From: Natrarchaeobius chitinivorans
GTDB lineage: Archaea > Halobacteriota > Halobacteria > Halobacteriales > Natrialbaceae
Reading direction: 5' to 3'
NCBI RefSeq assembly: GCF_003841505.1
Contig: NZ_REGA01000005.1
Location: 186,001-250,000 of the forward strand
Length of the DNA stretch: 64,000 nucleotides
Shown here: positions 45,066 to 53,185 of the stretch, one piece after another
How positions within the stretch are numbered: the stretch's first letter is position 1
How the letters are laid out: each line of letters begins with the position of its first letter
Translations under genes and position numbers: made by a program
The notes under the pieces: model-generated
What the model saw: only the letters and a program-made list of their open reading frames with translations
Told to the model about the DNA's origin: nothing
Database searches by the model: none

Positions 45066-45701
45066 TCAGGCGAACGGGACCACCTCCGGAAGGGGGAGCA
45101 GTGGCACCATGAACAGGCCGACGAGCGTGACCAGGCCCATGAAAACCGGAACGAGGACGACTGCGTAGTTTGTCCCCTCGAGAACCCGGCGGATATCTCC
45201 TTTCATTCGGGTGAGAGACGGCGTCGTACTCCCTCGGAGAAGCATCATCTCGAGGGCGAACAACACGACGGTTGCCCCGGCAGACATCATACAGAACGGG
45301 CATATTTCGCCGATGACGCCGAGTTGCAGGTAGACGAAATACGCCGAGAACGCGACACCACTCGCGGTGATCGGCGTCAGGATCTTGATGAGCAGCGGGT
45401 GTCGGGTGTCGTACCACCACAGCGCGAACCCGATCGTCGTCAGATAGTAAAACCCACCGAGGGTCGCAAGCGGAATGCCGAAGACGTAAGCCCACTGGCT
45501 CGTGATCACTTCGATACTCCCCTGGACCGGTGCATCAGCCGGAATTGCGGGAATTGCGAATAGGTGTATCGCGGTCAGGGCGACAGTCACCAGCCAGCCG
45601 AGGACTGCAACGAGTGTAAAGAGGCCGAACAGGATCGTCACACGCGGCGAGTAGCGCCACTCGTAGTCGAATTCCATCGACCGTTGTGATTCGGTTATCA
45701 T
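45066..45701 (-). CDS. Vitamin K epoxide reductase (VKOR)-like membrane protein
   Basis: A 211-residue membrane protein with four or five spans and the VKOR redox motif CPFC (Cys134 and Cys137) in GVIGEICPFCMMSA. VKORs reoxidise disulfide-forming partners with quinone. The extra loop cysteine pair typical of VKORs, expected before residue 100, is absent here: no other cysteine is found in residues 1-133. The start at 45701 overlaps a near-match to the ACAATATT motif, and an inverted copy of it lies 30 bp upstream. A start at 45677 is also possible. The stop reads TGATAC. Confidence 0.82.
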   Translation of the reverse strand: MITESQRSMEFDYEWRYSPRVTILFGLFTLVAVLGWLVTVALTAIHLFAIPAIPADAPVQGSIEVITSQWAYVFGIPLATLGGFYYLTTIGFALWWYDTRHPLLIKILTPITASGVAFSAYFVYLQLGVIGEICPFCMMSAGATVVLFALEMMLLRGSTTPSLTRMKGDIRRVLEGTNYAVVLVPVFMGLVTLVGLFMVPLLPLPEVVPFA

Positions 45702-45740
45702 ACAATACTGCATTTGAGGAGGAGACACTAAAGTATTGTG
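45701..45740 (-). promoter_or_regulatory. Inverted ACAATACT half-sites at the VKOR-like gene promoter
   Basis: ACAATACT (45702-45709) and its reverse complement AGTATTGT (45732-45739) are separated by 22 bp, spanning the likely transcription start. Variant of the motif found near most sulfur genes here. Confidence 0.45.
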
Positions 45741-45926
45741 TATGAATCCCAACTCCATGAACAGAGTGCACTCCCAAACTGAACCGAGTGCGCCAGCCCC
45801 ATACGGGCTGGTAGTCCACTGCCCCGGTGGAACCACACCTGTCTGTGACCCTGCCAACAGACCGATACAATAGACCGCACGAACCGGTCCACACACCGGT
45901 CGCACTATCCGCGGTTCTTTCTCGTT

Positions 45927-46337
45927 TCACCGAGAACTATCGTCGTCCGTCAGCGCTTCGTGGGCGTCGTCGTACGTGTCCTCGAACTCCCGGACGAGCG
46001 TTCCCATCTTCGCGTACCAGTCGCTGAGCGTTCGTTGCATCTCGCGTGTGACCACCGTGGGATCGGTCGGGTAGTACACGTGGTAGTATCCGCCGTCGTC
46101 GTAGTTGATCTGTTCTTTCTCGAGCAACCCACGCTGGTGCAATCGCTTGATCGATCGGTAGGCTGTCGAGCGTTCGCGGCCGACGCGTACGGCTATTTCG
46201 TCGACCGTGAGCGGCCCGTCGCTTTCGACCATCGTTCCGTAACACTGCCTGTCGAGCGGCTTGAGGCCGTACAGACACTCAAGCAGACTCTCACACTGCA
46301 TGTTCCGGTTGAGTTGATCGGTTACTGACGATGACAT
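45927..46337 (-). CDS. Winged-helix regulator with three N-terminal cysteines
   Basis: A 136-residue transcription factor. Residues about 35-90 form a winged helix (TVDEIAVRVGRERSTAYRSI, then LHQRGLLEKEQ) and a C-terminal helix (LSDWYAKMGTLVREFED) probably dimerises. The N-terminus has Cys15, Cys21 and Cys32 in MQCESLLECLYGLKPLDRQC. The paralogue at 54839-55243 has cysteines at the same three positions, with no others conserved. This layout suggests a thiol or persulfide switch, or a metal site. The start at 46337 is supported by an upstream TATA-like ATCTATAG and the ACAATATT-type motif at 46382. Confidence 0.85.
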   Translation of the reverse strand: MSSSVTDQLNRNMQCESLLECLYGLKPLDRQCYGTMVESDGPLTVDEIAVRVGRERSTAYRSIKRLHQRGLLEKEQINYDDGGYYHVYYPTDPTVVTREMQRTLSDWYAKMGTLVREFEDTYDDAHEALTDDDSSR

Positions 46338-46381
46338 GGCTCTTACCGACCGTACGTGACGCACTGCTATAGATCTTGTGG

Positions 46382-46396
46382 ACAATATACAATACT
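46382..46396 (-). promoter_or_regulatory. ACAATATT-type motif, doubled, before the winged-helix gene
   Basis: ACAATATACAATACT holds two overlapping near-matches and lies about 45 bp upstream of the start, just upstream of the TATA-like element. Suggests autoregulation. Confidence 0.5.
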
Positions 46397-46428
46397 ATGA
46401 ATAACTGTGTCTTCGGGCTTGCACCGAA

Positions 46429-48285
46429 TCAATCGTGAGGGTGGAATCGCTTGATCGCGCGGTCGACGGCCTTCGTCTGACCGATAAACGTCACGCGGTC
46501 ACCCTCCCGGAGTTCGTGGTCGCCGGTCGGAACCTCGGTCGCGCCGTCGCGGTGGGTAAGCAAGCCGACGATACAGCCGTCGGGAATCTCGGCGTTGAGT
46601 TCGGCGATCGACTTCCCGACGAGGTCGGTGGCGGTCACTTCGATCTCCTGGACGTCGCCGGTCCGTCCCAGTTCGTTCATCCACGCCGACAGCGACGGCC
46701 GCTCTAAGACGTTCTCGAGCGACCAGGCGGTCGCCATCGAGAGGTCGATCGCGTGGACGCCGAGCGATTCGAAGGCACCCACGTTGTCGGGCTGGTTGAC
46801 CCGCGAGGCGACCTTTTCGACGTCGTAACTGGTCTTCGCGAGCTGGCAGACCAGCAGGTTGACGTCGTCGTCGGGCGTCGTCGCGATGACCGTCTTCGCG
46901 TCGTCCGCGCCCGCACGTTCCAGAACGTCGGCGTCGGTGCCGTCGCCCTCGAGCGCTCGGAGGCCGCGTTTGCGGGCTTTCTCGACCGCGTCGGGGTCCC
47001 TGTCGACGAGGAGTACGTTTTCACCGTCCTGTTCGAGCCGTTGCGCGAGGGACAGGCCGACCCGTCCCCCGCCGACGATTATCGTGCGCATTGGTGATAC
47101 CTCGAGGTAGTTCGCGATCTGTCGTGCGAGGCCGGCCTGAAGGACGACCGTCGCGAAGATGATGAGAAAGACCGTCCCGGCGAGTAGCTGTGCCTCCTGC
47201 GGTCGGCCGAGCGCCTGCAACTCGACGGCGAACAGCGTCGCGACGCTCGCGGGGATGATCCCGCGCGGGCCGACGGCGCTGAGAAAGAGCCGCTCGTTTC
47301 GCGTAAAGCGGTCGATAGACATCGTCGAGAGGTAAATTACCGCTGGGCGAAGCACCATCGTTACGGCGACGACGACGAGGAGTCCCGCCAGACCGAGCGA
47401 GAAGATGTCTCCGAAGTCGATCAACGCCGCCAGTGCGACGAAGACGAACGAGAGGACGACGACCGAGACGTCGTCGAGGAAGTCGATCACCGCTTCGTGG
47501 TAGGGGAGATCGACGTTCCCGAGGACGAAACCGGCCGTCGCAGCGGCGGCGATGCCCGTCTCGCTCGCGATCAGTTCCGCACCGCCGTAAGCGACGACGA
47601 TTCCGGCGAGGACGATCAGCCTGGCGTGAAGCGGCGCAGCACAGGGCCTGGACCGTCCGCGGTCGAGCACCAGCCAGACGGTGGCGGCGACGGTCGCGCC
47701 GACAGCGATCCCGACGAGCAACCGCAATGCGAAGTTGCCGACGAGGGCGGCCGGCGTTCCGTTACCGGCGACCAACACCTCGAAGACGACGACGACGAGA
47801 ATCGCCGCGGTGACGTCGTTGATCACACCTTCTCCCTCGAGGACGGCGGCGACGTGATCGCGGACGGTGACGACCTGCAGGATGGGGCCGATCACCGTCG
47901 GTCCGGTTGCGATCAACAGCGCGCCGACCAGCAGGCCGACCTCGAAACTGGTCTCGAGGAAGACGACCGTGGCGGCGGCAGTCCCGAGCCAGGTGATCGC
48001 CGCGCCGACGGTGATCATCCTGAACAGCGCCGTCGGGCTCTCGCGGAGCTTCTCGAGGCGGAGGTGATAGCCCCCCTCGAAGAGGATGATCGCGACGCTG
48101 ACGCCGACCATCGCAGAGAGGCCCCCACCGAACGTCTCCCGGGAGACGAACCCGAGTATCTCGGGCCCGATCGCGATCCCGGCGACGATCAGAAAGAGGA
48201 CGCTCGGAATTCGTAATCGGTCGGCGAGGACTCTGGAGGCGACCCCGAGTGCGAGCACGAGCGCGACGGTCGCAACGAGATTCAC
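46429..48285 (-). CDS. Cation:proton antiporter (CPA family) with TrkA domain
   Basis: A 618-residue transporter. About twelve spans (residues 1-385) follow the NhaP/CPA pattern, with ATGPTVIGPIL and the GEGVINDVTAAI motif (acidic residue in the transport path). Residues about 398-520 are a TrkA-N Rossmann domain (IIVGGGRVGLSLAQRL), followed by a TrkA-C domain to the end. It exchanges Na+ or K+ for H+ with nucleotide control. The adjacent sulfur genes are not obviously connected with it. Confidence 0.88.
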   Translation of the reverse strand: MNLVATVALVLALGVASRVLADRLRIPSVLFLIVAGIAIGPEILGFVSRETFGGGLSAMVGVSVAIILFEGGYHLRLEKLRESPTALFRMITVGAAITWLGTAAATVVFLETSFEVGLLVGALLIATGPTVIGPILQVVTVRDHVAAVLEGEGVINDVTAAILVVVVFEVLVAGNGTPAALVGNFALRLLVGIAVGATVAATVWLVLDRGRSRPCAAPLHARLIVLAGIVVAYGGAELIASETGIAAAATAGFVLGNVDLPYHEAVIDFLDDVSVVVLSFVFVALAALIDFGDIFSLGLAGLLVVVAVTMVLRPAVIYLSTMSIDRFTRNERLFLSAVGPRGIIPASVATLFAVELQALGRPQEAQLLAGTVFLIIFATVVLQAGLARQIANYLEVSPMRTIIVGGGRVGLSLAQRLEQDGENVLLVDRDPDAVEKARKRGLRALEGDGTDADVLERAGADDAKTVIATTPDDDVNLLVCQLAKTSYDVEKVASRVNQPDNVGAFESLGVHAIDLSMATAWSLENVLERPSLSAWMNELGRTGDVQEIEVTATDLVGKSIAELNAEIPDGCIVGLLTHRDGATEVPTGDHELREGDRVTFIGQTKAVDRAIKRFHPHD

Positions 48286-48358
48286 GGTTGACTATCGTCA
48301 CCGCTTCCGAAAGAGTTAGCGGTCAGACAGATGCATTTCTGGCCGTCTGTCGGTGTCA

Positions 48359-49384
48359 TTAGTCACCCCTGTCGGGGGCTGGCTGTGTGTCGGGTTCGTC
48401 CGTCCCACCCGATCGGACGACCTGATAGAGGATCATCGACGCGACGGCGAACGACGAACCGACGAGCAGGAGGACGCTCACCAGATCGAGCGCACCCGTC
48501 CCGAGCCAGTTCGCCAGTTCCGAAAGCGCGATGCCAGCGCTCGCGAGCACCATCATGATGCCGAAGTAGACGATCACGTCGTCTTCGTCGACGGTCGCCG
48601 TCGCCGCCGAACCGATCCGCGCGCCGAGTGCGCTGCCGACCAGCAGCAAGGAGACGACGGTCAGGTCGACGCTACCGGACATCCCGTACGTGAACGCTCC
48701 GAACGCCCCCGAGAACAGGCCGGCAAAGAGGCTGGTCCCGACGGCGGCCGAAAGCGGCGTCCCGATCAGGTAGTAAATCGCCGGCATTCGGATGAAGCCA
48801 CCGCCGACGCCGATCAGGCCAGAGACGAGGCCGACGCTCCCGCCGGCACCCGAGATCGTCCACAACGAAGCCCGCCCGCCAGCAGTCAGTGAAATCATCG
48901 GCGGTACGGAGTACGACTGGATTTTCTGTCCGACTGGCGGAATTTCGTCGTCGCTAACGTCACCTGCGTCGTCCTCGTCGTCCTCGAGGTTGGACGCTCG
49001 ACGGAGGAACAACGCGCCGATCCCAGCCAACAAGACGACGTACGCGACACCCGTGACGAAATTGGCGATCCCCAGCGCCTCCAGACCGAACACGAGTCGG
49101 CTCCCGAGTTCGATCCCGATCGAAAGGACGACGAACATGATCGCACCGAGTTTGTAGTCCACCTGTCCGATGTCGTAGTGTTTCAGTACGGCGATCACGG
49201 AGGTGCCGAAGTAAAACGCCAGTCCGCTCCCGATCGCAACCGATGCGGGGTAATCGAGCAACAACAGCGTCGGTGTGATCAGGAAGGACCCACCCATCCC
49301 GAAGAAACCGAACAACACCCCGACCATGAAGCCGAAGCTCACGAACAGCACCAACAGGGTCAGACTGAGTCCCAGTACTTCCAT
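48359..49384 (-). CDS. TauE/SafE family sulfite/anion exporter
   Basis: A 341-residue membrane protein of the TauE/SafE group. Eight or so spans carry two copies of the repeat GxxxGFFGMGGSFL (near residue 25) and GLIGVGGGFIRMP (near residue 210). A charged acidic loop separates the halves. Family members export sulfite, sulfoacetate or related organosulfur anions. It starts at 49384 and is preceded by a 46-residue membrane peptide gene 3 bp away, so both are one operon. Confidence 0.85.
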   Translation of the reverse strand: MEVLGLSLTLLVLFVSFGFMVGVLFGFFGMGGSFLITPTLLLLDYPASVAIGSGLAFYFGTSVIAVLKHYDIGQVDYKLGAIMFVVLSIGIELGSRLVFGLEALGIANFVTGVAYVVLLAGIGALFLRRASNLEDDEDDAGDVSDDEIPPVGQKIQSYSVPPMISLTAGGRASLWTISGAGGSVGLVSGLIGVGGGFIRMPAIYYLIGTPLSAAVGTSLFAGLFSGAFGAFTYGMSGSVDLTVVSLLLVGSALGARIGSAATATVDEDDVIVYFGIMMVLASAGIALSELANWLGTGALDLVSVLLLVGSSFAVASMILYQVVRSGGTDEPDTQPAPDRGD

Positions 49385-49387
49385 CGA

Positions 49388-49528
49388 TTACGTCTTCGTC
49401 ATCGTTTCGATCAGCGGCGTTGCGACTCGCTCGAGGATTCCGTACCCGACGTAGAGGGCGACTGCCTGGACGAGGATGGCGCCCACGACGAGCGTTGCCT
49501 GTACGGGTGCAGAGAGGGATTCGATCAT
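49388..49528 (-). CDS. 46-residue single-span membrane peptide (DUF7512-like)
   Basis: MIESLSAPVQATLVVGAILV begins a peptide with one hydrophobic helix and a polar tail. Small haloarchaeal proteins of this kind occur just before TauE/SafE genes (from memory named DUF7512). The start codon is preceded by GGAGGT at a good distance, so translation probably uses a Shine-Dalgarno site. It is tightly linked to TauE and may be an accessory subunit. Too short for standard gene calls. Confidence 0.7.
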   Translation of the reverse strand: MIESLSAPVQATLVVGAILVQAVALYVGYGILERVATPLIETMTKT

Positions 49529-49628
49529 GCGTCCCGACCTCCGTTCGCGTTCGTTAGTGTGCGGGTCATGGATTTCTACTCGGTATCCACTACCCGGAGT
49601 GTGCGTATAACGCTTTTGGGAATGGCGT

Positions 49629-49637
49629 ACAATATTA
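49629..49637 (-). promoter_or_regulatory. ACAATATT motif before the TauE operon
   Basis: ACAATATTA exact match, about 100 bp upstream of the membrane peptide start and about 25 bp upstream of a TATA-like GTTATACGC. Same motif as at the other sulfur genes. Confidence 0.5.
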
Positions 49638-49978
49638 CTGTGGGATATGCCACGGCTATCCAACCGAAATATCTCCATACGTTATGCAGATATCGGGGGA
49701 TCAGCGACCGCTCGATTCACCCCGGCGCGTCGTGACGCACGCGTGATAAGTCTCCTGCGCGAAACGGCGCAGTGTGCGGTCGATCCAAAGCGCAGGAGGG
49801 CCAGCGGACAGTTGCAGTGGAGACAGTGGACAGACGTGTGTACATGCGCACGGTCGCTGATCGACGCGAGCGTCCGGATACCATCGACGTTCTGGATCGG
49901 CATCGATAGTCCGGATGGCTCTAACGCTCCGAAGGGGTCGCACCGAAAGCGACCGTCACTCGTTTCCTATTCTCTACT

Positions 49979-50003
49979 ATATTGGGCATTCAAAACAATA
50001 TTA
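49979..50003 (+). promoter_or_regulatory. Inverted ATATTG/CAATAT pair before the CxxC Usp gene
   Basis: ATATTG (49979-49984) and CAATAT (49996-50001) are separated by 11 bp; the second is part of ACAATATTATA, which also acts as the likely TATA box, 27 bp before the start. Confidence 0.5.
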
Positions 50004-50026
50004 TACCGTCGTCACCTACGACCAGT

Positions 50027-50872
50027 ATGAAAGCGGTACTCGCCACCGACCTGTCGGCTGCCAGCGAGGCGACCATCGAGAACGAAACCTGTCTCGGGTG
50101 TCTCGGACGCATCGGCATCGAGGAGATGCACCTCGTGACGGTAATCCCGTCGAACGTCCACGCGGGCATGCCCGGTATCGACTTCGAGAAGCGGCGTCGA
50201 AATGCGATCAGGAGCTACGAACGCGTCATCGAAGACGCGGGATTCGACGTCGACGTACACGTCGTCCGTGGCACGCCGCATCGACGGATCCGGGGCATCG
50301 CCGAAACGATCGGCGCGAGTTTGACGCTGGTGGGATCGCGAGGGAAGAGCCCCCTCGAGAACCGTGTCATCGGTTCGACGGCGCGCAACCTCGCGCGGAC
50401 GACCGAGACGCCGCTTCTCGTCAACCGAATCGAGCGCGCGGCCGACGACCCGGACGTTGTCAGGCAACATCTCTTCCAGCGGATGCTGTACGCGACGGAC
50501 TTCTCGGATAACGCCGAGCGTGCGTTCGAGGCGTTTTCGTATCTCCGCCATGCTACGCAGGAAGCGACGCTCGTTCACGTCGAAACGCCGAAGGATCCGG
50601 GACCGTCGGACGACACCGATCCCGAAACGCAACTCGGTGAACGTGCGGAGCAACTCGAGGGGTGGGGCATCGAGACGCGGACTGAAATCCGTCGTGGCGA
50701 CCCGACCGACGAGATACTCGCCGCAGAAACGACGTACGATCCGACCACGATTCTCGTCGGTTCGCGCGGTCACAGCCGGTTGCGTCGATTGCTTCTCGGC
50801 AGCGTCTCGGAGGATCTGGTCGCTCGAGCGAACGGAAACGTGATGCTCGTTCCGCCCGAGCGGACGCGGTAA
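50027..50872 (+). CDS. Tandem universal stress protein with CxxC motif
   Basis: A 281-residue protein of two Usp domains. The second carries a full ATP motif (GSRGHSRLRRLLLGSVSEDL); the first a similar one (GSRGKSPLENRVIGSTARNL). Unusually, the first domain has Cys22 and Cys25 as ENETCLGCLGR, a CxxC arrangement absent from the other Usp proteins in this window. The promoter carries the ACAATATT motif shared by sulfur/thiol genes. This suggests thiol- or metal-responsive behaviour, which is inference. Confidence 0.85.
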   Translation: MKAVLATDLSAASEATIENETCLGCLGRIGIEEMHLVTVIPSNVHAGMPGIDFEKRRRNAIRSYERVIEDAGFDVDVHVVRGTPHRRIRGIAETIGASLTLVGSRGKSPLENRVIGSTARNLARTTETPLLVNRIERAADDPDVVRQHLFQRMLYATDFSDNAERAFEAFSYLRHATQEATLVHVETPKDPGPSDDTDPETQLGERAEQLEGWGIETRTEIRRGDPTDEILAAETTYDPTTILVGSRGHSRLRRLLLGSVSEDLVARANGNVMLVPPERTR

Positions 50873-50994
50873 GGACTGGTTCGGACTATCGTCCCTCAGT
50901 GGTGTAAACCGAGTCTCACCCCGTCGATGGGCCAATCCTCCGACCACTGCCGTTGCCGCAATCGGCCAGCGGTGGATCTCGGTTCGATGGTTGC

Positions 50995-51002
50995 CAATAT
51001 TG
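50995..51002 (+). promoter_or_regulatory. Palindromic CAATATTG before the OsmC gene
   Basis: On the reverse strand it reads ACACAATATTGG, a stretch also present upstream of TusA. A TATA-like CTTAAAC follows about 15 bp later. Confidence 0.55.
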
Positions 51003-51100
51003 TGTAATGTGCGCAAACCTTAAACAGCCACACATCGGACTACCGTGTGTAACGGCGACGGTACTGGACGAGACGAACGAACGATTCCCAACACTCAACG

Positions 51101-51526
51101 ATGACACGATCAGAGACGCTGACGACGTACGAATTGACGGGCGAACGACTCAGTCCGAAACGCACCCGAATCGATACCGGTGACGCCGAGTTCGTCGTCG
51201 GCAAGGACGTCAATCCCGTCGAGTATTTCCTTGGGGCGATCATCGGCTGTCTGAACTCGACGGCCACGATGGTCGCCCGCGATATGGACCTCGAGATCGA
51301 CGACATGGAAATATCGGTCGAAGGAGACGTCGACTACGCCAGCTACCGCGGCGAGCCATCCGACGTCCGCCCCGGCTTACAGGACCTCGAGGTGACGATC
51401 TCGGTCGTGGCCGATGCCGACGATGACGAACTGGCGGCCTGGCTCGCCGCCGTCGAGGATCGGTGTCCGGTCACCGACAACGTCGAGAACGAAACCGCTC
51501 TCGAGGTCGCCGTGGAGTCGGCCTGA
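51101..51526 (+). CDS. OsmC/Ohr-family thiol peroxidase-like protein
   Basis: A 141-residue OsmC-fold protein. Both redox cysteines are present: Cys50 in LGAIIGCLNSTA and Cys121 in DRCPVTDN, the normal peroxidatic and resolving positions. Family members reduce organic hydroperoxides or act on persulfides with dithiol partners. The start codon lies about 75 bp after the TATA-like box, so a 5' leader is likely. The ACAATATT-type site and sulfur neighbours fit a thiol-stress role. Confidence 0.85.
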   Translation: MTRSETLTTYELTGERLSPKRTRIDTGDAEFVVGKDVNPVEYFLGAIIGCLNSTATMVARDMDLEIDDMEISVEGDVDYASYRGEPSDVRPGLQDLEVTISVVADADDDELAAWLAAVEDRCPVTDNVENETALEVAVESA

Positions 51527-51628
51527 GAGCGGACGGACGTAGTTTCGCGTTCGGGGTGTATTGCTCGTGTCGCCAGACACACTCCCTGGCGAACCAGTTT
51601 TATCCTCGACCCCAACGAACGATCGAGT

Positions 51629-51987
51629 ATGGACGTAGACAACGATCTTCTCAGACTCGTACTGCTCGTCGTCGCAGGCGTCTTGCGCTGATACCTGTGT
51701 TGATGATGGCCGTTGCCTGGCCGATGATGGGTCTGTGGGGCGGCGGACACATGTGGACCGATGGAACCGGAAACGGCTTCGGTGCGGTGGCGTCGTGGCT
51801 GGCGATCTGGATTCCGCTGGTGGTAGTCGTCTTCGCTGGGACCTACCTTCTGTACAGAATAACGGGAAGCGACGAGCGGAGAGACCGGGACGAAGCACTC
51901 GAGGAGCTACGCCTTGCCTACGCCCGCGGTGACCTCACCGACGAAGAGTTCACAAACCGACGCGAGCGACTACAGCGTGAGAAGTAG
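51629..51987 (+). pseudogene. Frameshifted SHOCT-domain membrane protein gene
   Basis: The gene opens with MDVDNDLLRLVLLVVAGVL and then hits TGA at 51689. One base further on, another frame continues the expected protein without a gap (LIPVLMMAVAWPMMGLWGGG), then a span and a C-terminal SHOCT motif (LEELRLAYARGDLTDEEFTNR). The simplest reading is loss of a single base near 51680-51684. A TATA box (GTTTTATCC) is in place. Either a real pseudogene or a sequencing error. SHOCT domains are short oligomerisation tags. Confidence 0.75.
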
Positions 51988-52033
51988 GCGGGACGAACGC
52001 ATCGGGGGCCGTCACCGGTCGAGTCGAACTGGA

Positions 52034-52387
52034 CTAGCCGATCGTCAGCAGGCGATCGGAGGACGTCACGACCTCGAGAAGATCGGACATCGTCGACATC
52101 GGACAGTACTCGCTCTCCTCGCTGTTCCGGAGTTCCAGACAGGTTCCACACGCCTGTAGATCGCCGCCAGCGTCGAGGAACGCCTCCATTCGATCTCGGA
52201 CGTCGAACTCGCCGTCGGTGATCTCTTCAGCCTCGACGCCCTCCCCGAGGAGAAATACCGAAACCTCGTGGCCGTCCTCGAGGGCAGTGATACCGAGACG
52301 AAACGCGTTCCAAGCACGTTCGGGATCCGCCGTCTCGAGAACGATTCCGAGGCTGTTTGCGGGTCGCGTCGCGTTCTGAGATGCCAT
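52034..52387 (-). CDS. DsrE-family sulfur relay protein
   Basis: A 117-residue DsrE/DsrF-like protein. The fold pattern is GIVLETADPERAWNAFRLG, VSVFLLGEG and a C-terminal Cys-containing strand LQACGTCLELRNSEES with a CGTC motif. The DsrE family carries sulfane sulfur on a conserved Cys, which is present here. The promoter region contains CCAATATAATAAAC near the TATA. The start at 52387 matches a short leader. Sulfur donors and acceptors are not known. Confidence 0.85.
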   Translation of the reverse strand: MASQNATRPANSLGIVLETADPERAWNAFRLGITALEDGHEVSVFLLGEGVEAEEITDGEFDVRDRMEAFLDAGGDLQACGTCLELRNSEESEYCPMSTMSDLLEVVTSSDRLLTIG

Positions 52388-52404
52388 AGTTGTGCATACT
52401 GCAC

Positions 52405-52418
52405 CCAATATAATAAAC
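52405..52418 (-). promoter_or_regulatory. CCAATATAATAAAC promoter element before dsrE-like gene
   Basis: A near-match to the ACAATATT motif merged with the TATA box about 25 bp upstream of the start. Confidence 0.4.
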
Positions 52419-52643
52419 TAACGGGTTGGCACGGGAAGGTCAAACGGGGTCGAAGAGCACATCCGAGCCACGTGTCGACGGCCATGCCGCAAGCGACCGT
52501 CGACCACTTCGCTTCTTTCCACTCGACAGCCACCACGCGCCGGAAAAACCATCGGTTTAGCGGTAGAGGTGTCGCCGGGGAAGTCCTCAGTTCTGACGTG
52601 TCGAGACGGACTTGATGTGGAACTGGTGTAGTGCTATTTTTGC

Positions 52644-52652
52644 ACAATATTC
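52644..52652 (+). promoter_or_regulatory. ACAATATT motif before the thioredoxin-like gene
   Basis: ACAATATTC exact match directly upstream of the TATA-like AAATACT; 28 bp to the start codon. Confidence 0.55.
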
Positions 52653-52679
52653 AAATACTCGCGGCCCCTCGAACTAGCA

Positions 52680-53051
52680 ATGACCGACACAGCGCACACG
52701 GAAACCACCGCCGAAGCGAACGCAGCGCAAACGCCCGTCTGGGTGGACGACGCGACCGAGTACGACGAACTGCTCGAGTCCCACGACCTCGTGTTACTCG
52801 AGTTCGTCACGTCCGGGTGTGGAATCTGCGCGTCGATGGAACCGGTTCTCGGGTCGGTCGCGCGAAGCGCGCCGGGTGCGGTCGCCGTCGTAAACGCCGG
52901 ACTCGTCCCGGAGCTCGCCGCAGAGTTCGACGTTCGGAGCGTTCCGACGCTTCTCGTCCTCGAAGACGGTGTGGAACTCGAGCGACTGGACGACGGATTT
53001 CAGTCCGCCGAGACGCTCGTGAACGTACTCGAGGCACACGCCGACTCGTAA
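52680..53051 (+). CDS. Thioredoxin-family protein with CGIC active site
   Basis: A 123-residue thioredoxin-fold protein: VLLEFVTSGCGICASMEPVL with Cys47 and Cys50, then FDVRSVPTLLVLEDG containing the cis-Pro. The active site is CGIC rather than CGPC, which usually changes redox potential. About 20 extra N-terminal residues are acidic. Expected to reduce cytoplasmic disulfides or to act on persulfides. The promoter motif links it to the surrounding sulfur genes. Confidence 0.88.
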   Translation: MTDTAHTETTAEANAAQTPVWVDDATEYDELLESHDLVLLEFVTSGCGICASMEPVLGSVARSAPGAVAVVNAGLVPELAAEFDVRSVPTLLVLEDGVELERLDDGFQSAETLVNVLEAHADS

Positions 53052-53185
53052 CCGGCGGTGTTCGTGTGCCCGAACGTCCGGTATCGATCGAGTTGGTTGT
53101 ACTGGGAAGCAACGAGTGTCGTTCCTCGAGACGCAGTGTGCGTGGGTTTAACTGTTATAGCGTCGTCCCCCCCGTACTACCACGT

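Larger units (their letters stand above)
49529..50026. other. Divergent regulatory region
   Basis: About 500 bp between the TauE operon and a Usp gene. A 14-codon frame (49527-49568) precedes and overlaps the membrane peptide start. ACAATATT motifs lie at 49629-49637 and 49979-50003. The middle (49650-49970) contains no convincing gene. Confidence 0.6.

Noticed and set aside
45801-45866. Another family-A repeat copy
   Set aside because: Ends resemble ATACGGGCTG and AACAGACCGATAC, but it is only about 66 bp and the inner arms do not pair well; too weak to list.
52631-53185. Long in-frame extension before the winged-helix gene at 53186
   Set aside because: It overlaps the thioredoxin gene in another frame and is arginine-rich; the start at 53186 follows a normal spacer.
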